A stretch of DNA of 64,000 nt from DT-110 sp030148525 (GTDB lineage: Bacteria > Bacteroidota > Bacteroidia > Chitinophagales > Saprospiraceae), in contig OZ245751.1 of NCBI GenBank assembly GCA_965227445.1, forward strand, positions 1,054,001-1,118,000. Reading direction: 5' to 3'. The notes under the pieces were generated by a model, which made no database searches, was not told where the DNA came from, and worked only from the letters and a program-made list of their open reading frames with translations. The position numbers were made by a program, and so were the translations under genes. This document shows positions 10,301 to 19,300 of this stretch, piece by piece (the stretch's first letter is position 1; each line of letters opens with the position of its first letter).

Positions 10301-13300
10301 TTCTATAACCGTAACCATTAATAATTACGACCCTACGGTCGATTATACTCTGTCGTACAATTACAATGGCGGCACCACTACCAACGTGCCTCACACAGCT
10401 GGGTCCGGTGCTACCATATCTATCGACCCGGCAGCTCAGGGTGACTACGAAAATATAACAGTAAGCGCGGCAGGTTGTGTGTCCAATTCGATTCCCAACT
10501 GCCCCATTAACTTCGTAGACGTACCGGACGATATAATCGCCGGGCAAGTACCTTCTACCGTTTCTGGTGTTAACGGAGGGCAAAGTGGTTATTTCCAGAA
10601 TGCCACTCAAACGGCAGGCGGAAGCACCTGTGCGTCTGATCTGCATTTGACCGATGCCGATGGTATCGCCGTAGGTCGACTGCGCAACCCGCAAATTCCA
10701 CAAAACAACCAGAACGTGGAAATGCGCGGTTACGTGCGCTTCGACCTGGCCAGTATGGGTATTCCGGCCGAGGCCGTTATCGAACGGGTAGAATACCGAC
10801 CCGTGTCTATTGAAGGAAGCAGTCGGGTCGTTTGTGGTCCGGTGGTTACCACTTCGGATATCGCACGTGGAGTACCACTGGTAAGTGCCACCGGTGATCT
10901 GCAGTTCGACGTAACCCGGGTAGAGGATCCCAATTTCGGACCCTACACCCAGGGGTACAACGACGTGGTCTTCCAGGACCTGTTCGACGAAAAATATAAT
11001 GACTTTACCATCTCCTCTGATAAGACCGGAGCTTGGACTGATCTGGGTGGTACCGGGGTGATGGACGTACAACGTCGCCTCAACGCTTTGAACGGCCTTG
11101 AAGAAGGAAGTTCTGCTCCCGATGGATTGTTTCAGCTCGGATTATCGCTGTCGGGTTCTGACTTCGATATCCCAGTCCTTCAGTTTCACGGTGTAGTCTT
11201 CGCGCCTTCGTCTCAGCACGAGCTGCGCATTACCTATCACTTGCGCGATTACGGTGATTTGCCGGAAGGCAAATACCTGACCGATGTAGTAGGTGGTGTA
11301 GAAGGACCTTCTCACCGGATCGATCCCATCGACGTGGACCCTGACCCTGATAACGAAGATATTCAGGTGCCTTTGTTCATCGGTGCCAATGCCGCCGATC
11401 TGCCAGATGCAGAACTGGATGGTCAATACTCTACCAATGCCGACGGTGATGATATGGACGGCAATGATGATGAGATCTTATCATCAGATGACTTCACCAA
11501 TCCATTAACCGGGGACACCCTGATCGCCGGCAACACCATCACCCTCACTGTTCCCTACATCAATAATCTGCCGGATGTAACCGGTACCATTCTGGCCTTC
11601 GTGGACTGGAATGAAGACGGTGTATTCAATAATACAGACGAGCGATTCGAAGTAGGAGCTCCATTCGGCCAGACGAGTGCCGATATTATCATGGCTATTC
11701 CAGCCACTACTCCTTCCGGACCCAAAGCGGTTCGCGTTCGTATTTCGACGGAGGATGTATTGGATGCCTACGGCCACGCCCGCAACGGTGAAGTGGAAGA
11801 CTTCTTTATTGATGAGCTCTTTGCCTTTGACTATGGTGATTTGCCAGATACTAGCTTGGCCACCGCAACCCAGGATTACCAGACCATTTACGCGCTGGAT
11901 GGGTCGCGCGGACCACGCCACGAAATATTATCCGACCTCGCCATTGGTATCACCACTGATTCCGAGGCCGATGGCCAACAACAAATTAACGCCTTTGGCG
12001 ATGACGTCAACGGGATTGATGATGAAGACGGCGTTACACCTCCTGATTCCATTATTCGCGGACAGCAAGCTGTCTTTGAAGTAGTCGTTAAGAACACCAC
12101 CGGAGCGGATGCCTACCTCTACGGTTTTGCCGACTGGAACGACGACGGAAGCTTTGAAGATGCATTCCCCAACCAAAAAGCAGCGGTGGTAACCATTCCT
12201 TCCGGTGCCAGCGGAGTGTACGAAGTGATTTTTAACGTACCGCAAACACCTAATCCACTTCCCGACCGGGTTGCTACCCGTTTCCGTTTATCGGATGCTC
12301 AACTGGAAGGAATCTCAGCTACGACCTCGCTCGGTCCGGCCGCCGATACCACCATCTACGGAGAAGTGGAAGATATGTTTGTGAATATTGTCGGCTACGA
12401 CTGGGGTGACTTACCCGAACCACTGTATATCACGGACGCAGAAGGGGGACAACCGGGGCCAAGCCACAAAATCACCTCCGTCATTACGCCTACGGATACT
12501 TTCCCGGCTCTATATATCGGAGCCAATGTTCCCGATGCGGAAATTCAGGGACAACCACAAGCGAAAGCCCTGGGCGACGATAATAATCTCGAAGATGACG
12601 AAAACCTCGACGCCGATAACTTTGTCAATCCAACCACAAATACACCAATGCCTATCGTTTCGGGTGATCCGATCCGATTGCAGGTACCATACACCAACAA
12701 CCTGGACGTACCGGCCAACCTGATGGCCTTCATCGACTGGAACGCCGATGGGGACTTCCTGGATGATGACGAATTACGAGTGGTTGCGGTTCCATTCCAA
12801 AGCTCTGGAACAGCCAGCATAGATTATATCGTTCCTGCTATCCCAACCTCTGATTCTATCGGCGTACGGATTCGGATTACTTCCGAAGATGGGTTGGATG
12901 CTTACGGACAAGCGCCCGACGGTGAGGTCGAAGACTTCCTGGTGGAACGCCGCGGTTCAGACTACGGTGACCTGCCGGATGTAACCGCCGGGACCGGACC
13001 AAACGACTTTAATACGCTTCTGCAAAATAACGGTCCCCGCCACGGGGTACCCGTAACGCCGCTGACTTACCTCGGGGCTATGGTTGACACCGAAAGTGAT
13101 GGCCAACCCACCGAGGAAAGCAACGGTGATGACCTGGATACGCCACAATCCGACGACGAAGACGGCGTAATTTTCCTTACGCCTCTGGTGCCCGGCCAGG
13201 ATGCATCGATCAGCATCAGTGCGGTGAATGATTCCGCGGCTATGGCGCGGGTGATCATCTGGACGGACTGGGAGAACGACGGGGTGCTTGACAGCGTCAC

Positions 13301-16300
13301 GCAGGTGGATGTACCGGGCAATGGCAGTCTGACGAGCGAGGTAGTAACTTTCGAAGTACCGTCCACGGCGACCTTCCAGGACGGCAATTCGTTCTGGCGC
13401 CTGCGTATCACGACGGATGCGGCCTTCCTGGCTGATCCAAGCCCGGACGGGCTGGCCACCGACGGTGAAGTGGAAGACTACTTCGTACCGGTGTTCAAGG
13501 TAGGCAACCTGGTGTGGGAAGACCGCAACAACAACGGCCTGCAAGACGCGGATGAGATCAACCTGGGTATTGACAGTGTACGGGTGATCATGCGCTTTGG
13601 TGGTATTGATCCGGTAACGGGCGAGTACGACGGCATTGCACAGGATACGGACGAAGATCCCTACGTGATGGGTCCCGAAGGTGGAGCTGATATGATCGAG
13701 GACTTCATCATTGATACGCTGACCGATACGCGCGGACTGTACCTGTTCACGGGTATGATCGAAGGTAACTACCAGCTGATCACGATTGACCCGAGCGGCC
13801 TGACGCCGACGCGCGCCGACTGGATCCGCAACGTGACCGAAGAAGACACCGATAACGACGGCAACGCCCTGGAACAACCCTGGGAATATGCCGATATGGA
13901 TATTCGCCAAAGCAAGACGGAGGTCTTCACGATGTACCGCGATTCGATCGGTACGGACGAAGAAGGCATCCTGGATCAGGGCAATCCGCAGTTGCAGGAT
14001 CCCAATGCGCTGGAAGGCTTCCCGGATAACCGGGTAGAGCAGCGCATCGACTTTGGCTACACACCCTTTGACTTTGGCGATCTGCCGGATACGTACACGA
14101 CGGTTGAAGACGGCGTAGACATCGGTACGACCCAAGACGGGCTGTTTGCGCAAGACACCGTACTGGTGGGCAATGTGCTGGAAGGCCCCAAACACATCGT
14201 CACTCCGGATATCTACCTGGGCTCCTGCTCGGATGCCGAGGTAGAAGGTGCTCCGGACTTCGATGCGGGCCAGGAGTTTGCTCCTGCTGCTGATGGCGAA
14301 GGGGACGATCCGAACAACTCCCTGTGGGATAGTGATAACCGCGCCAATACGTGCGAAGATGACGATAACGGCGTACAGTTTATGACGCCGCTGATCCCTG
14401 GCTACGAGGCGATCATCGATGTAGACTTCTGGGCGACGATCAACGACGATGGTCCGGATGCATACTTACAGGCCTTCCTGGACTGGAACGGCGATGGTGA
14501 CTTCTACGTGGACGGCGATCCGGCGATGGGCTTTGACGAAGATGAGCACATTGTGTTCACCTTGCTGAACGGCGCACCAGCACCGCTGGACCCGAATACC
14601 CACGCCGTAGAGCTGGAGATGAGCCAGCAGCTGGATCAGGATCCGATCCGCCTGACCTTCCAGGTGCCGGACAGCGCTAAATACTTCGACGGCAATGTGC
14701 TGGCGCGCTTCCGCATCAGCAAGCGCCCGAATATGGCAGCTACGGGTATTCTGCCCGGCAACAGCAACTTCCCGGATGGTATTGTTCCTGCCGGTGAAGT
14801 GGAAGACTACTTCATGAAGCTGGTCAAGATCGGCAACATTGTGTGGGAAGACCGCGACTACGACGGTATCCAGGACGAAGACGAACCGGGTATTGCGGGC
14901 GTGGAGATCACGCTGGACTACTTCGGTGAGAACGATACGCTGGATGGTGATTTCTACGAAAATACCTACGTCACCGAGACGGACTCGATGGGTCTGTATT
15001 ACTTCTACGGTCTGATCGGCAATGTCGATCCCAGCGGAGTGATGGATCCGTTCTACACGCTGACGGCGAGCGATCCGGAGGCGATGACACCGACGATCGA
15101 TATCGACTCGATCGCCCCGGGTGATGAGAGTAACTGTATCACGCTGAACAGCGATGGTAACGACATTGATATCGACGACCGCATTACGGCGGTGACCTTC
15201 CGCATCACCAACCCCATGGGTCAGTGCACGGGTGAGATGGATCCCGACGGCAAGCTGGATATGGGTGAGATGGTAATCATGGCTCCGGACAATATCTGGC
15301 CGGATGAGCAGATGGATGAGACCTTCGACTTTGGTTACGTCGGCTTTGATTACGGCGACCTGCCGGATACGAGCATAGCGGCGGAGTTTCTGTACCGCAC
15401 GAAGCGCGACTGGCTGCCGCAGGCACCGATCGACTTTGGTCCGCGCCACGCGATCCAACCCAAGTTATACCTGGGTGGGGGTGTTGATGCGGAGCTGGAT
15501 GGTCAGCCCGACGATGATGCTGGCTCGAAAGAAGGTGGTGATGATGATGTGAATACGGCTTTCGCCAAAGGCGATACGACGGATGATGAGAGCGGTATCC
15601 GCCTGCTCAGTCCGCTACTGCCGGGTGAGCGTGCCTTCATCCAGGTGACGTACACGTCCCAGGATACGGTGCTGGCTGGTGGCTATGCGGATATGGATGC
15701 CTTCCTGAACGCCTTTATCGACTTCAATGGCGATGGCGATCTGGAAGACGCCACGGATGCGATCACCTTTACGCACCAGGGTACGAGCCTGACCACCCTG
15801 GTCGATATAACCGATACGACGAACCCAACCCTACCCGGTGGTGACAGCCTGGTGCAGGTCCTGGCCTTTACGGTACCGGATACAAGCATCACGGACTTCA
15901 ACGACGGAGTGGCGTTTATGCGCTACCGCCTGAGCTGGGAAGGAGATCTGGGTCCCAACAATAACGACTTCCACCAGACCACGCCACCATTCGTAGATAC
16001 GAGCGTGGAGTACCCGCGCGGTGAAGTGGAAGATTACGCCATACCGGTAGCGCGCATCGGTAACCTGGCGTGGTACGATCACAATGTGAACGGCCACCAG
16101 GACGATCCGCTGGCACAGCTCTACAATATGTACCAGGATGAGTACGGGGTGGATACCCTGCACCTGGTGCTGATCTGGGGTGGTGTTGATGCGGCCACCG
16201 GCGAATTTGATACGGTGGGCTATAACGACGAGACGATGAGCTCGGCCGGTGCGGTAGAGGATATCCTCTACAACCTGAGTATTGCGATGCCAACGGGTGG

Positions 16301-19300
16301 CGCCTACGATCCGGCGGAGATTCTGAAGACCAACGCTCAGGGGCTGTACACCTTCTACGGGCTGATCCCGGGTACGTACAACCTGATCCCGCTGAAATAC
16401 CTGCAAACGGACAGTGCGAGCTTTGTGGACTTCTGGCCGAAGCACCGCGTGCTGACCCTGACGGATAATCCGGATGCACCGGATGATCGCGACAGCGATG
16501 CCTGTCCGGGTATTGTCTTTACCATTGATGATGCCAACGACAAGGATCCGGAAGTATGCGTTGATAACCTGGTGGAAGGCGAAGACGGCGAGTTGGACGA
16601 TGTTGATCCGACCAACCCGACCTTTGCCGATAATCAGTGGGATCAGACGCTGGATCTGGGCTGGGTGGACGAACCCAATATCGAGGCGAACCTGGATATT
16701 GTGGGAGTGAACTTCCCCACGAGTGAGATCTGCGGCAACTTCAATGTGATCATGCACCTGTGCGTGAAAAACCCGACGGAAGTACCGCTGGACAGCCTGA
16801 TGATGACGCTGAACCTGCGCGAGGCGTACGGTGGAGCGTTCTATGCGGCAACCAAGCCGATGATCTCGATCGTGGACAGCTCGTTTGTGACTACGCCGGC
16901 AGATGTTAAGATCAAAAAGACGATGGCGGGCTCCAAGGAAGCCCTCACACCGTTCATCAATGCGAACTACGACGGCGAGTTCAACCTGGATCTGCTGACG
17001 GGTGGTGATAAGGATACGGACTTCTTCCTGCCTGGTGACAGTGTGATCTGTGTACGGGTAGAGTTCGAGATCGATCCCACGCAGACGGATGCCTACACGG
17101 CCAATGGCTGGGCCAGCCAGTTCAAGGCGTTCGGCCGTGCGGTAGGCTTCCTGTACGAAGACGCCGGAGCGGGCCGCACGAAGCGCCCGCTGATCGATAA
17201 GTTCCCGAAATCGCCGCGCTTTGGTCAGTACATCGAAGTGATGGACCTGAGTGATGAGCTGGATGATCCGATGCCGATGGCGGGAATGAACTACCCGGAG
17301 GCCGGCGACAGCATTCTGTTCGAAGGGATGGTGGCCGACCGCGGTGACTTTGGCGAGTACCAGGTGTTCATGAACAACCTGACGGGTCGCGATAAGTACC
17401 TGGACGAAGACGATAAGACGCTGCAAAACGATGAGTGCTGGATTGATACGCGCTTCATCGGTGGTCAGGATGATATCAATGTGAGTATGGATGCGAATTG
17501 TGAGGTGAACATCATGCCGAACATGGTGATCGCTGATCACATAGCAGCCTGCGGCTTTGATAAGTATCCGGAAGGCAGCTACTACCGGGTGATCATCCAG
17601 GATAAGAAGACGGAAGAGACGTTGTGGGCCAGTGTTGACCGCGAGCCGTTCGACGTGCGTCCGTACCTGGACCGTGAGCTGATCTACAAGGCGCGCTCGG
17701 TGGCTAACCACTGCCAGGTGGTCTGGGGTAATATTACGTTTGAAGATAAGACCGCACCGGTGGTTACGTGTCCGGATGATACGGGCGAGAGTCTGACTAC
17801 GGGACTGACGCTGGTGTGCAGCGATATAGATAGTGTATTGAACAATGCGGCGACCTTTGAAGATCCGACGCATCCCTACTACACGGGTATTGCTACGGCC
17901 GTTGACGGCTGTGGACCGACGTACCTGGACCGGGTGCAGGATGTACTGCGGGTGTTTGCCGACTGTGAAGACAGCGCGCAGGCCGGTTATGCCTACGCCC
18001 GCATCACGCGGACGTTCACCTTCCGCGATGCGTTCAATAACACGGATACATGTAAACAACAGATCTACTTCTACCGTCCCGAGATCGTTCTGCCGGAGTG
18101 CCAGGTGTTCATCCCGAACGTGGTGGCCGGCACGGATACGATCCTGACGAGTGAAGATATGATCGGCAAATACGAGTTACCGGAGAGCGTACCGTACTTC
18201 ATCAACGGTGGAGGCGAACGCGTCTACCTGCTGGGTGACGAGGTGTGTGGCTTCTCGGTGAACTACGAAAACCGCTCGAACTTCATCACAGGTGACTGTG
18301 GTCGCAAGATCATCCGCCGCTGGCGCATCTTCGACTGGTGCTACGCCACGGGAGACAATTACCCGGATTACCTGGTTGAGCGCGGCGAATGCTACGATGA
18401 TGCGACGCGTGAGGGCAGCATCTACACCTTTGAGCAGACGATCGTGATCGGCGATACGGCCGCACCGGTAGTGACGATCCCGGATCTCGATCTGGACGGC
18501 TTCAAGGGCAGTGGCTACAAAGGCGGCCCGGCGGCGAATGCGGATTCCTCGACGGCGACCTACGATGCCGATGACCGCTACGTATTCACGACGCGCCCGC
18601 AGGACTGCTTTGCGGACTTCCGCGTGACGCGCGATATGTGGGAGGTGGAAGAGCAGAGCGAGTGGTGCTTCGACGTAGGCGTGTACATCCGTCGTCCGAT
18701 CCTTGATCTGGACGAGCGCCCGACGGGCGAGTGGATGATCATGCCGGATACGGACGCCGAGATCACGGGTAACTGCGATGACGGCTACCTGATCACGAAC
18801 GTGGAGATGATCAAGGATACGTTTGTGGACTACTTCCTGCGCATGCGTTTTGTGGATGTGTGTGATAAGGATACGATCATCTGGGCCCCGATCAACATTG
18901 TGGACGATATCATGCCGGTAGTGGTCTGTGATGACGAACTGGAAGTGACCTTCGACAACGTAGGTACGGGCAACGTAGCGGCCATTGATGTGGATGAGGG
19001 CACGAACGACAACTGCGGGTTTATCCGCTGGTTGAAGGTGCGCCGTCCGCTGAACGAGTGCGGAGCGGAGTTTGCAACGATCCCCCACTACGTGGATGCC
19101 AACGGCAACGGAGCTGTTGATGCCGGTGACTGGGTGGATGAGAACCGCAACGAGATAGCCGACGAGCTGGAGTTCTTCACCATTGTTGGTGGTGAGCTGT
19201 ACAGCCCCTTACTGGATAAAGTGCCGTTCTTCTGCTGTGACCGCGATAGCGTGAAGGTGGAGCTGTGGGCCGAAGACTGGGCGGGTAACCGCAACAGCTG

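Noticed and set aside
12957..14195. 412-residue minus-strand frame, and similar frames at 14466-15458, 18177-19088 and 20691-21668
   Set aside because: Same cause: antisense shadows of the codon-biased second half of the giant gene.
15831..18059. 742-residue open frame on the minus strand inside the giant adhesin gene
   Set aside because: It is antisense to a well-supported domain series and arises from strong codon bias (few CTA, TTA and TCA words on the sense strand). The translation has no recognisable domains or signal peptide.
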